Source: Gemmatimonadota bacterium
GTDB taxonomy: Bacteria; Gemmatimonadota; Gemmatimonadetes; Gemmatimonadales; Gemmatimonadaceae
Direction of reading: 5' to 3'
DNA: 6,588 nucleotides
Assembly: GCA_023249395.1 (NCBI GenBank)
Contig: JAHFCS010000126.1
Coordinates: forward strand, 1-6,588
Shown here: in pieces, positions 1 through 6,337 of the stretch
How the letters are laid out: the number at the start of each line of letters is the position of its first letter
Numbering within the stretch: the stretch's first letter is position 1
Position numbers and translations under genes: made by a program
Notes under the pieces: model-generated
What the model saw: only the letters and a program-made list of their open reading frames with translations
The model's database searches: none
What the model was told of the DNA's origin: nothing

Positions 1-1
1 C

Positions 2-805
2 TTACTCGCCGCGAGCGCGACTCTCGCATTGGCCGCGTGCGACGTATCCCCTGACCAGGAAACCGCCATCGGTCAGCAGAACGCTGGCGAGATCAACGCC
101 CAGCTTCCGATCGTCGCCGATCCGTACATCAACGACTACATCACGCAGCTCGGCGACTCGATCGCGACGCTGACGAGCCGCGCCGACCTCGACTGGCATT
201 TTTACGTCGTGAACTCGCACCAGGTGAACGCGTTCTCGCTCCCCGGTGGATTCGTCTACGTCAATCGCGGGCTAATCGAGACGACCGACCGCATGGACGA
301 GCTCGCCGGCGCGCTCGGCCACGAGATCGGACACGTGATACAGCGACATTCGGTAAAGCAGATGCAGAGCTCGCAGAAGATCGGAATCGTCGCGACACTC
401 GCCTGCACGCTTACCAATATCTGCAACAACGGACTCGGCCAGGCAGCGATCAATATCGGTGGCAGCGCGGTCACCGCCAGGCACAGCCGGCATGACGAGC
501 TCCAGGCTGACTCTGAGGCGGTGGTGAATGTTTCTCGTGCGGGAATCGATCCCGAGGGAATTCCTGCGCTGTTCGAGGTCCTCGTCCAGACTCGCAAGAC
601 GCAGCCTACTGTGGTCGACGGATGGTTTGCGTCACATCCGCTGGAGGAGTCGAGAATCGTTCAGTCGAGAGCGGTTATCGAGAAGCTCGGCGCCGAGCGC
701 CCGGGACTGCTGCAGGACACTCCGAGCTACCGGAATTTCATAGAGGCGGTGCAACGACTCCCCGAACCTCCCCGTCCACCCCGACAGGAGTACTCGCCAC
801 AATAG
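2..805 (+). CDS. M48 family zinc metalloprotease lipoprotein (5' end cut off by the window)
   Basis: The reading frame is open from the left edge, so the start lies outside the window. The visible N-terminus is the end of a lipoprotein signal peptide: a hydrophobic Leu/Ala stretch ending in a lipobox L-A-A-C, with the Cys codon at 38-40. The mature protein would be about 255 residues. The zinc site is HEIGH at 320-334 (mature residues about 95-99). The third ligand is probably the Glu at 497-499, followed four residues later by Asp (509-511) in the E-x-x-x-D pattern of M48 enzymes. The later motif A-S-H-P-x-x-x-x-R-I near 631-657 is the conserved M48 C-terminal signature. The protein ends in a proline-rich tail. 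M48 lipoproteins of this kind (LoiP/BepA-like) act at the outer membrane on misfolded envelope proteins; the exact substrate here is unknown. A TTG at 29 is an internal codon, since starting there would destroy the signal peptide. Confidence 0.93.
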   Translation, partial: LLAASATLALAACDVSPDQETAIGQQNAGEINAQLPIVADPYINDYITQLGDSIATLTSRADLDWHFYVVNSHQVNAFSLPGGFVYVNRGLIETTDRMDELAGALGHEIGHVIQRHSVKQMQSSQKIGIVATLACTLTNICNNGLGQAAINIGGSAVTARHSRHDELQADSEAVVNVSRAGIDPEGIPALFEVLVQTRKTQPTVVDGWFASHPLEESRIVQSRAVIEKLGAERPGLLQDTPSYRNFIEAVQRLPEPPRPPRQEYSPQ

Positions 806-1026
806 GGAACCGAAAACAGAGAACTACGAGCCACGCGCCTCCCGCTTCGCGCCTACAGCCGCTGGCGACCTACTCTGGGATGGTTCGATTTAGGCGGCTG
901 ACGGCGGGCGGCCTGCGGCTGGCGGGCGGGAAGCACGCGGCGCGGTCTTCCTGACTAACCGCGATGCCTGGCCAAGAGTTGAGTTATAGATACGACAACG
1001 TCGAGAGCGATCGGCTGATCCACGAG
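806..1026. other. Convergent intergenic region with GC-rich imperfect direct repeats
   Basis: This gap separates the stops of the M48 gene and the oppositely oriented metzincin gene. I see no credible coding region in it. It contains a G-rich stretch (893-930) in which CGGCTG occurs at 895-900 and 916-921 and GGCGGGCGG at 903-911 and 921-929, so one unit is imperfectly duplicated. A 6-bp inverted repeat follows at 941-963. Confidence 0.6.
941..963. terminator. Weak hairpin between convergent genes, possible terminator
   Basis: CGCGGT at 941-946 and ACCGCG at 958-963 are perfectly complementary, with an 11-base loop. The position between two convergent stop codons suits a terminator, but there is no T-run on either side. 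It could only be a weak or factor-dependent one. Confidence 0.25.
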
Positions 1027-3489
1027 CTACCAGCTCATTCCGAAGGGATCGCCCGGCGGCGGACGGAGCGCAGGCGTGGGCGCAGGCAGCTCCTTCCGCT
1101 CTATCCAGCGAGTGAAGTCTCCGGCAATCGCCATCCAGTGCGCGCGCTCGGCCTCGCTCCCGCCCGCGGCGAGAGAGCGCGTGCGGCGCCTGAGAGCATC
1201 GATCTTGAAGTCAACTATCGCCCTCACATCCGGCGTCGCGTCCCTGTCGGCTGCGAGAAGCAGCAAACGGTCGGCAACGGCGCGCTGTGCGACCCGCCTC
1301 AACGCTTCGCTCTTCGCCGTCCCGCGTCCGCCCGATGACCAGCTCGCCGTGAGATCATCGATCATCTCGGCAAGAGTGAGCGGCGACTGTCCGCGAATCG
1401 CAAATTGAACCAGCCGCCCAGCGCGGCGGCGCTGGAAAATTGCGTCAACTATCATCTGCGCCAGCGTCCGCGCGGCGCCGAGCTCGTCGAATGCCGGACG
1501 AGTCTGGCTGCCGAACAGTTCGACATATGGCCCGTACGAGAAGGGGCGCGGACCGAGAAGCGTGACGACGGTGTCGGGAATGGCCAGCTCAATCGGCGAC
1601 ATCGCGTCGATCAATGCTGCAAGCGCTCGGCGCTGAGTGGCGCCGTCTATCGGACGCGTTTCCTGGAGTCCATCGCCCCGCACGGCATTGCTGTATTCCA
1701 TCCCGCCGATCGTTTTTGCCAGCGAGTTGATCGCGAAGCGATGCATCAGATAAACGGGGACGAATCTCTCCTGAAGAAGCGCGACGGGCTCGCCGAGGCG
1801 AATGTTGTGCTCGTTGAAGCGCGACATCGCGACGCGACGCACGTCCATCTCGTGCCGCAGAAACTCCATCGGCGAGGCGGCGTCGTCCCAGAGATTCGTC
1901 CGCGGATCAGAAGCGAAATCAGGACGTGCATCGGCATCCGACAGGAAAAGCAATCCGCGCTTCAATCCGTCGGCGACAATCGCGCGCAGTGAATCCTGCT
2001 CCGTTCCCGGCGGGAAAATCCCATAGCCCCAGTGAATCGCGAAGATGTCGTACACGCCCGGTCCCACCGCGTACGCGCTCGAGATGTCAATGTTGCCATT
2101 GGGGTCGAGGCGAACACGCGGCGGCGGATAGTCCATCACCGACGCGCGCTCATACGTCGACGCGATGTAGTTGTGCGACAGACCCAGCGTGTGTCCGACT
2201 TCGTGCGCGCTCACCTGTCGCACGCGCGCGAGGACGAACGCAGTGTCAGCGGCGGCCGCATCCGCACCCTTGAGTCCGGCGTAGAGATTGTAGTCGGTGC
2301 GCGCCCGGTGAGAGTCGAGCCGGGCCATCGCCTTGATGAGCTCGCCGGTGCGCGGATCGCCGATCGCGCCGCCCACCGACCAGCCGCGCTCGTTCCTGTT
2401 CTCCCACTGGACGACGTTGTATCTGGCGTCCATCGGATCGATACCCTCAGGGAGGTCCTCGACTTTGAACCCACCCTTGAGACCGGCTCGGTCGAACGCC
2501 TCGATCCACCAGCTCACGCCCTCCTTTGTCGCCGTGCGAATCGGCTCCGGGATTCCGGGGTCGATGTAATACACGAGCGGACTCCTGATCGGACTGTTCG
2601 GGTCGCTCGGATTCACTCGCTCCAGGCGGTGACGTGCCGCCCACCGCTGCTCGAGCGGCAACTGAACCGGTTGCGCGTAATCCTTGAACGTGATCCCAAA
2701 GAAACCAACGCGCGGGTCCATCACTCTTGGCCGATACGAATCATCGGGAAGCTTGACGAAGCTGATGTGCTGCCGGAGAGTGAATGACCGCGAATCGGGG
2801 ACGATTGACGACACGGTTGGACCGGGACGTCCCTGCGTTGCGAACGTCAGGGCGACGTCGATCTCGCTGTTGTCGGGAAACGCTTTCGTGTAGGGCCTGT
2901 AGATGCTCGACCGGTCGCGGGCAACCGCGTAGGTGCCTTCATTGCTCGAAGTGAGGGTACCACTCACGTCGTTCCAGTCGCGCATCACGAAGTCTGTTGC
3001 ATCGACGACGACCCGACCTCCTTCCTGCGCAACGATCGGGAGAGATCCGGGAGTGCTTGGCGGGAACGCCTCCGACACCGTGCGGCCGTGTGCAGTGTTG
3101 TCGGCGGCGGAGCTCCGGTAGTTCCAGTTCTCAAAGACGACGAGCACCCGCTCCCCATTGCGGTCGAAGCGCGCGACGTAGGAATCGCCGCCGGAACCGC
3201 GATCAAGGCCGATGGGATTCGATCCCAGCCCGGTGGCGAGTGTCGTGAACATGAGCACGCGCATCGAGTCTGAGGGGATCTCGAGAAGGAGCTTCCCCTG
3301 CTTCGCGTCTATGTAGAGAGGAATGAGCCCGTCGCGGCGTTCCATGCCGGCTGTCTTCGCAGCGATGCCCGAGCCCGAAGGGGCGACGGGAGGAGGCGCG
3401 GTAGGGGATGATTCGGAGCGCTGGGTCGAAGCGCAGGCTGTTGCGCCGAGCAGGGCGGCGCTCAGCGAAAGGAACACAGTTGCCTTCAT
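1027..3489 (-). CDS. Exported metzincin-type zinc metalloprotease (DUF5117/DUF4953-like), probable lipoprotein
   Basis: The predicted protein is 820 residues. I chose the ATG at 3487-3489 because it begins a clear signal peptide (Met-Lys, then a hydrophobic core) ending at Cys19 in A-T-A-C, a slightly off-consensus lipobox. The open frame continues upstream to 3750 but that part looks non-coding and runs antisense to the vapB gene. The catalytic site is H429-E-x-x-H433-x-x-G-x-x-H439 (codons 2205 down to 2173). It is followed by a metzincin Met-turn, V-M-D-Y-P, with Met452 at 2134-2136. The order fits the DUF5118/DUF5117 plus DUF4953 (Met-zincin) architecture: a beta-rich N-terminal region to about residue 300, a Y-Y-I-D-P-G-I-P-E-P segment near 305-320, the protease core, and a long helical C-terminal region. 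These large proteins are presumed extracellular or periplasmic endopeptidases; their substrates are largely uncharacterised. Family naming is from recall of motifs and not from a search. Confidence 0.92.
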   Translation of the reverse strand: MKATVFLSLSAALLGATACASTQRSESSPTAPPPVAPSGSGIAAKTAGMERRDGLIPLYIDAKQGKLLLEIPSDSMRVLMFTTLATGLGSNPIGLDRGSGGDSYVARFDRNGERVLVVFENWNYRSSAADNTAHGRTVSEAFPPSTPGSLPIVAQEGGRVVVDATDFVMRDWNDVSGTLTSSNEGTYAVARDRSSIYRPYTKAFPDNSEIDVALTFATQGRPGPTVSSIVPDSRSFTLRQHISFVKLPDDSYRPRVMDPRVGFFGITFKDYAQPVQLPLEQRWAARHRLERVNPSDPNSPIRSPLVYYIDPGIPEPIRTATKEGVSWWIEAFDRAGLKGGFKVEDLPEGIDPMDARYNVVQWENRNERGWSVGGAIGDPRTGELIKAMARLDSHRARTDYNLYAGLKGADAAAADTAFVLARVRQVSAHEVGHTLGLSHNYIASTYERASVMDYPPPRVRLDPNGNIDISSAYAVGPGVYDIFAIHWGYGIFPPGTEQDSLRAIVADGLKRGLLFLSDADARPDFASDPRTNLWDDAASPMEFLRHEMDVRRVAMSRFNEHNIRLGEPVALLQERFVPVYLMHRFAINSLAKTIGGMEYSNAVRGDGLQETRPIDGATQRRALAALIDAMSPIELAIPDTVVTLLGPRPFSYGPYVELFGSQTRPAFDELGAARTLAQMIVDAIFQRRRAGRLVQFAIRGQSPLTLAEMIDDLTASWSSGGRGTAKSEALRRVAQRAVADRLLLLAADRDATPDVRAIVDFKIDALRRRTRSLAAGGSEAERAHWMAIAGDFTRWIERKELPAPTPALRPPPGDPFGMSW

Positions 3490-3516
3490 TGGATGTCGCG
3501 AGTTGAGGGACGGGCG

Positions 3517-3545
3517 ATTATCCCACCCTGAACGCCGGCACGCAA
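3517..3545 (-). promoter_or_regulatory. Candidate sigma-70-like promoter for the metzincin gene
   Basis: On the minus strand, TTGCGT (3545-3540) is followed after 17 bases by GATAAT (3522-3517), a five-of-six match to the -10 consensus. Transcription would begin near 3510, giving a leader of about 20 bases before the ATG at 3489. No clear Shine-Dalgarno sequence precedes that ATG. Confidence 0.4.
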
Positions 3546-3561
3546 GACATCGAGATAAACT

Positions 3562-3592
3562 TTGCCGTTTCCGAACGTCTGTGGTATATGAT
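3562..3592 (+). promoter_or_regulatory. Candidate vapBC promoter
   Basis: TTGCCG at 3562-3567 and TATGAT at 3587-3592 are separated by 19 bases; TATATG at 3585-3590 gives 17 bases but a poorer match. Either would start transcription near 3597-3600, about 18 bases before the vapB ATG. The -10 element overlaps the left arm of the operator palindrome, as expected for an autorepressed toxin-antitoxin promoter. Confidence 0.4.
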
Positions 3593-3618
3593 AACACTTT
3601 GTGATAAGTTGTTATCAT
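3588..3618. promoter_or_regulatory. Palindromic operator over the vapB start, probable VapB(C) binding site
   Basis: ATGATAACA (3588-3596) and TGTTATCAT (3610-3618) form a perfect 9-bp inverted repeat. Between them, TGATAA at 3602-3607 pairs with TTATCA at 3612-3617 as a second, overlapping palindrome. TGATAA therefore occurs three times: at 3589-3594, at 3602-3607 (13 bases on, same strand) and inverted at 3612-3617. The right arm includes the first two bases of the vapB start codon. Multiple half-sites next to a ribbon-helix-helix antitoxin gene are the usual arrangement for autoregulation; binding here is inferred. Confidence 0.6.
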
Positions 3619-3841
3619 GATCAGGACACAGGTTAGTCTTGCCGAAGCCGAATATCTGGCGGCAAAGCGCGAAGCGAAGCGCCTTGGTATTTCACTGGCC
3701 GAGCTTCTTCGTCGCTCACTCAGGTCCCTTCTTCCAGCGGAGGGCGCCAAACCGTGGATGCGCTACGCGGGTATGGTGGAGTCGGGAGACCCGCGCTCGA
3801 GCCAGGGCATCGACGAGGTGATCTACGGCCAGAAAGACTGA
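3617..3841 (+). CDS. vapB: VapB-like ribbon-helix-helix antitoxin
   Basis: The 74-residue protein begins with a short beta-strand (residues about 2-7, I-R-T-Q-V-S) and two helices rich in Ala, Leu, Arg and Lys up to about residue 40. This is the ribbon-helix-helix DNA-binding form. The C-terminal part carries the W-M-R-Y-A-G-M-V-x-S-G-D segment and ends in I-D-E-V-I-Y-G, typical of toxin-wrapping tails. It should neutralise the downstream PIN toxin and repress its own promoter through the palindrome that overlaps the start. No Shine-Dalgarno sequence precedes the ATG, so translation may depend on a very short leader. The 3' end overlaps the predicted toxin start by 17 bases, so the two are translationally coupled in design. 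Function is inferred from fold and position. Confidence 0.85.
   Translation: MIRTQVSLAEAEYLAAKREAKRLGISLAELLRRSLRSLLPAEGAKPWMRYAGMVESGDPRSSQGIDEVIYGQKD
3815..3823 (+). promoter_or_regulatory. Strong Shine-Dalgarno sequence for vapC inside vapB
   Basis: GAGGTGATC is complementary over nine bases to the usual 3' tail of bacterial 16S rRNA. The GAGG core ends six bases before the triplet ACG at 3825-3827, which is in the toxin frame. The site lies within the last codons of vapB and decides where the toxin should begin. Confidence 0.6.
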
Positions 3842-4238
3842 GGCATACGTCGATACGTCGGCCCTGATCGCCTTCGCGGACCGCTCCGACACCTATCACG
3901 CGCTCTTTCGTCGATTGTTCGCGACCCCTCCGGCGCTCATTACGACAGCTCTCGTAATCGCCGAAGGCCACGCCTGGTTTCTCCGTCGCTACGACCGGAC
4001 CCGCGCTCTTCAGTTTCTCTCGATGACCGAAGACATGACGCCGCTTCACATAGCGTTTGTCGGAGCGAGCGAGCAGCGCGGTGCCGCCGCAGCTCTGCGC
4101 CGGTTCTCTGATCAGGATCTTACGTTGGCTGATGCCTTGGGACTTCACTTGATGCGCGAGCGGGGCACCTCGGTCTGCTGGTCCACGGACTTTCATCTGG
4201 GACTGACCGGCGTGCGGCTTGTGATCAACGAACGCTGA
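3825..4238 (+). CDS. vapC: VapC-like PIN-domain toxin ribonuclease, apparently with an ACG start
   Basis: Translating from 3825 gives 137 residues, the normal VapC length. All four acidic PIN residues are present: Asp10 in V-D-T-S-A-L (3852-3854), Glu47 (3963-3965), Asp103 in L-A-D-A (4131-4133) and Asp122 in S-T-D-F (4188-4190). PIN toxins use these to bind Mg2+ or Mn2+ and cleave RNA, usually tRNA or rRNA; the target here is unknown. The frame opens after a TGA at 3819-3821 and has no ATG, GTG or TTG before Asp10. The first canonical start is TTG at 3915, which would remove the first catalytic Asp and the first beta-strand. I placed the start at ACG 3825 because it has ideal spacing from the Shine-Dalgarno sequence and because a single C-to-T change would make it ATG without altering VapB. 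It may be weakly translated, silent, or a sequencing error. Confidence 0.75.
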   Translation, partial: TARKTEAYVDTSALIAFADRSDTYHALFRRLFATPPALITTALVIAEGHAWFLRRYDRTRALQFLSMTEDMTPLHIAFVGASEQRGAAAALRRFSDQDLTLADALGLHLMRERGTSVCWSTDFHLGLTGVRLVINER

Positions 4239-4260
4239 TCGATTCCGTCATCCGGGTTTC

Positions 4261-4277
4261 ACCGCGTTCTGCGCGGT
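4261..4277 (+). terminator. Small hairpin after vapC, weak terminator candidate
   Basis: ACCGCG (4261-4266) and CGCGGT (4272-4277) form a perfect 6-bp stem around the loop TTCTG, 22 bases after the vapC stop. There is no T-run behind it, so intrinsic termination is doubtful. The rest of 4239-4382 holds no gene I can support, and I found no convincing promoter for the M20 gene there. Confidence 0.25.
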
Positions 4278-4382
4278 CAGACGCGCTCCCATTGCGGCAT
4301 AGCGCTCCTCCCTCGCAATTTGACTCTCCAGCGACGTGTCACGTTCGCGCAACATCCTTCGCAATTCTCCGCAACCAAAACA

Positions 4383-5789
4383 ATGCGCCGAGCACTTTTT
4401 TTCGCCGCTTCGATCACTCTCGCCGTAAGCACTGCAAGCGCCCAGGCACCCGAGGCCCGCAAGCTCGACTGGGGCGCAATCGCACAGGAGACTCAGCAGA
4501 TCCTGCAGGACTACCTGCGAATCAACACCACGAATCCGCCCGGCAACGAGATGAAGACCGCCCTCTTCCTCAAGAGTCTCCTCGAGAAGGAAGGCTTCGA
4601 GGTCCAGCTCTTCGATTCGACAGAGCTGGGCGCCGGACGCGTCAATCTCTACACTCGTCTCAAGGGCAACGGGAGCAAGAAGGCCATCGCCCTCGTTCAC
4701 CACATGGACGTCGTGCCCGCGGCACCGCAGTTCTGGGATGTCGATCCATTCTCAGGCACGGTGAAGGACGGCTACGTCTGGGGCCGCGGCGCCCTCGACA
4801 TGAAAGGCGAAGGGAGCGCCCATCTGATGGCGATGATCGCTCTCAAGCGCGCCGGGGTCCAGCTCAATCGTGACATCGTCTTCATCGCCAACAGCGACGA
4901 GGAGCTCAGCTCGACGGGAGCGATCGTCTTCGTCAAGAACCATCCCGACCTGCTCAAGGACGTCGAGTTCCTCGTCACCGAGGGCGGCGACAACCTCGTT
5001 ACCGACGGCAAGCTGCACTACTTCGGGATCGGTGTCGCCGAGAAGCGGACTTTCTGGCAGCGTGTTTCGGTGAAGGGCGTTCCGTCGCACGGCTCCCGGC
5101 CGACGAAGCAGAATCCGGTTCCGAAGCTCGTCGCCGCGCTGAATCGCATCGCGAATTACGAGACGCCACTGCATGTCACTCCGGGGGTGGACAAGTTCTT
5201 CCGCGACATCGCGCGGATGTATCCCGAGCCCAGGAAGACCTGGCTGTCGAATGTCACCTTGGCGCTGAAGAATCCGGCGGCGAAGGACTGGATACTGAGC
5301 GACATCTACTGGAACGCGATCCTGAGGAATACTATCTCGCTCACGGGGCTGAGCGGATCGAACAAGACCAACGTGATCCCGCCGGAAGCGACTGCGGAAA
5401 TCGACATCCGGCTGCTGCCCGATCAGAATCCGGCCGATATGCTCGCCACGCTGAAACGACTCGCGGCCGACACCGCCGTCCATTTCGAAACGATCCTTCC
5501 GCCGAAAACCCCGCTCGAGAGCCCGACGAATTCGGATTTCTTCCACGCCATCGAGAAAGCCGCGCACGATCGCGACCCGAATGTGTTCGTGACGACGCCG
5601 ATGCTCACCGGCGCGACCGATCGACCGAGCTATCAGAAGGTTGGAATCAAGGCTTATGGCCTCGACCCCTTCAAGGTCGAGAAAGCGGACGCGCAGCGTG
5701 GTGTTCACGGGAACAACGAGCGGCTCTCCGTGGAGAACGTCGGATTCGGAGTGCGCTACTTGTACGACATACTGCGCTACGCGCAGTAG
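4383..5789 (+). CDS. Secreted M20-family metallopeptidase
   Basis: The 468-residue protein starts at ATG 4383, chosen because it begins a Sec signal peptide (Met-Arg-Arg, hydrophobic core, cleavage after A-S-A near residue 20). The frame continues upstream to a TTG at 4320, but that extension would bury the signal. The M20 two-metal site is complete: His107 and Asp109 in H-M-D-V-V, bridging Asp139 in A-L-D-M-K-G, catalytic Glu173 and metal ligand Glu174 in D-E-E-L, Glu200 in T-E-G-G, and the final His442 in R-G-V-H-G. His236 in P-S-H-G-S-R lies in the inserted lid/dimerisation domain (about residues 215-350). The enzyme should hydrolyse a terminal peptide or N-acyl bond outside the cytoplasm; it resembles the carboxypeptidase/PM20D1-like branch, but the substrate cannot be read from sequence. 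No Shine-Dalgarno sequence is visible. Confidence 0.93.
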   Translation: MRRALFFAASITLAVSTASAQAPEARKLDWGAIAQETQQILQDYLRINTTNPPGNEMKTALFLKSLLEKEGFEVQLFDSTELGAGRVNLYTRLKGNGSKKAIALVHHMDVVPAAPQFWDVDPFSGTVKDGYVWGRGALDMKGEGSAHLMAMIALKRAGVQLNRDIVFIANSDEELSSTGAIVFVKNHPDLLKDVEFLVTEGGDNLVTDGKLHYFGIGVAEKRTFWQRVSVKGVPSHGSRPTKQNPVPKLVAALNRIANYETPLHVTPGVDKFFRDIARMYPEPRKTWLSNVTLALKNPAAKDWILSDIYWNAILRNTISLTGLSGSNKTNVIPPEATAEIDIRLLPDQNPADMLATLKRLAADTAVHFETILPPKTPLESPTNSDFFHAIEKAAHDRDPNVFVTTPMLTGATDRPSYQKVGIKAYGLDPFKVEKADAQRGVHGNNERLSVENVGFGVRYLYDILRYAQ

Positions 5790-5808
5790 AACGAGCTGGA
5801 GCTAGTTC
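5789..5808. terminator. Inverted repeat shared by the M20 and infA stop codons
   Basis: GAACGAGCT (5789-5797) and AGCTAGTTC (5800-5808) are complementary except for one G/A mismatch. The two convergent stop codons (5787-5789 and 5804-5802) lie at its edge and inside it, with only 12 bases between the genes. It is followed by TT on the plus strand only, so it is at best a weak bidirectional terminator. Confidence 0.35.
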
Positions 5809-6023
5809 TTGTGCCGGAAGGTAATGCGGCCGCGGGTCAGGTCGTACGGGGAGACTTCGAGAGTCACCCGGTCGCCTGCGAGAACGCGGATGCGAAAGCG
5901 TCGCATCTTGCCGGCGATCGTCGCATGAACGTCATGTCCATTGCTGACGAGGACCTTGAAGGTCGCGTCAGGCAGTACTTCGGTGACCGTTCCTTCCAAC
6001 TCGATTGCTTCTTCCTTGGCCAT
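5802..6023 (-). CDS. infA: Translation initiation factor IF-1
   Basis: The 73-residue protein is full length for IF1 (usually 71-73). It is a single S1-type OB-fold. The family hallmarks are all visible: the I-E-L-E-G-T-V-T-E-V-L-P start of the barrel, N-G-H-D-V-H-A, the basic G-K-M-R-R loop, G-D-R-V-T-L-E-V, and the C-terminal S-P-Y-D-L-T-R-G-R-I-T. IF1 binds the 30S A site, blocks premature tRNA entry and promotes IF2 and IF3 function. The ATG at 6023-6021 is preceded on the minus strand by AGAGGAGG (6034-6027), a strong Shine-Dalgarno sequence at slightly short spacing. It lies downstream of the cold-shock gene in the same direction. Its stop is 12 bases from that of the convergent M20 gene. 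Confidence 0.97.
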   Translation of the reverse strand: MAKEEAIELEGTVTEVLPDATFKVLVSNGHDVHATIAGKMRRFRIRVLAGDRVTLEVSPYDLTRGRITFRHKN

Positions 6024-6054
6024 TTGCCTCCTCTGGCTGACCTTCGACTAAGCG

Positions 6055-6084
6055 ATAAGAAAGCGGGGCCACTCTGGTTGTCCA
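6055..6084 (-). promoter_or_regulatory. Candidate infA promoter overlapping the csp terminator
   Basis: On the minus strand, TGGACA (6084-6079, five of six to -35 consensus) lies in the loop and the second arm edge of the terminator hairpin. After 18 bases comes TCTTAT (6060-6055, four of six to -10). Transcription would begin near 6048, with the AGGAGG site inside a leader of about 24 bases. Only 39 bases lie between the hairpin and the infA start, so any infA promoter other than read-through must overlap it. Confidence 0.3.
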
Positions 6085-6096
6085 GAGTGGCCCCGC
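6063..6096 (-). terminator. Strong intrinsic terminator of the cold-shock gene
   Basis: A perfect 15-bp GC-rich stem joins 6063-6077 (GCGGGGCCACTCTGG) with 6082-6096 around the loop TTGT. On the minus strand the stem is followed by TTTCTTA, giving a classical intrinsic terminator 28 bases after the csp stop. On the plus strand there is no T-run, so it points toward csp only. Confidence 0.88.
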
Positions 6097-6124
6097 CCGT
6101 GTTACAGTTTCGCTGCGAAAATGA

Positions 6125-6337
6125 TCAAGCGTTGAGCCGGGTCACATTCTCGGCGGCGGGACCCTTCTGGCCCTGCACGACGTCGAACTCGACGCGCTCG
6201 CCCTCGGTCAACGACTTGAAGCCGCTGCCGCTGATGGCCGAGTGATGGACGAAGCAATCCTTCTGTCCGTTCTCGGGGGTGATGAAGCCAAAACCTTTGG
6301 CGTCGTTGAACCACTTCACAGTTCCGGTGGTACGCAT
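6125..6337 (-). CDS. Cold-shock domain protein (CspA family)
   Basis: The 70-residue protein is one cold-shock domain, an OB-fold that binds single-stranded RNA and DNA and melts RNA structure. The first strand G-T-V-K-W-F-N, RNP1 K-G-F-G-F-I (residues 14-19) and RNP2 as C-F-V-H-H-S (residues 28-33) are present. The E-G-E-R-V-E-F and G-P-A-A-E-N-V C-terminal signatures follow. RNP2 has His where E. coli CspA has Phe after V-H, a common variant. The ATG at 6337-6335 is preceded on the minus strand by GAGGAA (6351-6346) at eight bases, which fixes this start; the frame stays open to 6580 but the extra residues are unlike a Csp. A strong terminator follows. Induction by cold is not shown by the protein alone, since many Csp paralogues are constitutive. 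Confidence 0.96.
   Translation of the reverse strand: MRTTGTVKWFNDAKGFGFITPENGQKDCFVHHSAISGSGFKSLTEGERVEFDVVQGQKGPAAENVTRLNA

Noticed and set aside
2032..2787. Long plus-strand open frame of 251 codons opposite the metzincin gene
   Set aside because: It lies wholly antisense to the catalytic region of a well-supported protease, is Arg/Val/His-rich without recognisable motifs, and is the kind of shadow frame expected at high GC.
3490..3750. N-terminal extension of the metzincin frame
   Set aside because: It would run through both divergent promoters and antisense to vapB, and would bury the signal peptide that begins at 3489.
3833..3841. Programmed +1 frameshift joining VapB and VapC
   Set aside because: The toxin frame is +1 to vapB at the stop, but no convincing slippery sequence is present and the Shine-Dalgarno plus ACG explanation accounts better for the spacing. 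It is not fully excluded.
3720..4196. Minus-strand open frame of 158 codons opposite vapC
   Set aside because: The opposite strand encodes a complete PIN domain with all four acidic residues; the antisense frame has no recognisable features.
4313..4367. Repeated TCGCAATT at 4313-4320 and 4360-4367 before the M20 gene
   Set aside because: Two 8-base copies could occur by chance, and no palindrome or promoter element ties them together.
4752..5708. Minus-strand open frame of 318 codons opposite the M20 peptidase
   Set aside because: It is antisense to all catalytic motifs of the M20 gene, has the Arg/Asp-rich composition of a shadow frame, and shows no family resemblance or ribosome-binding site.
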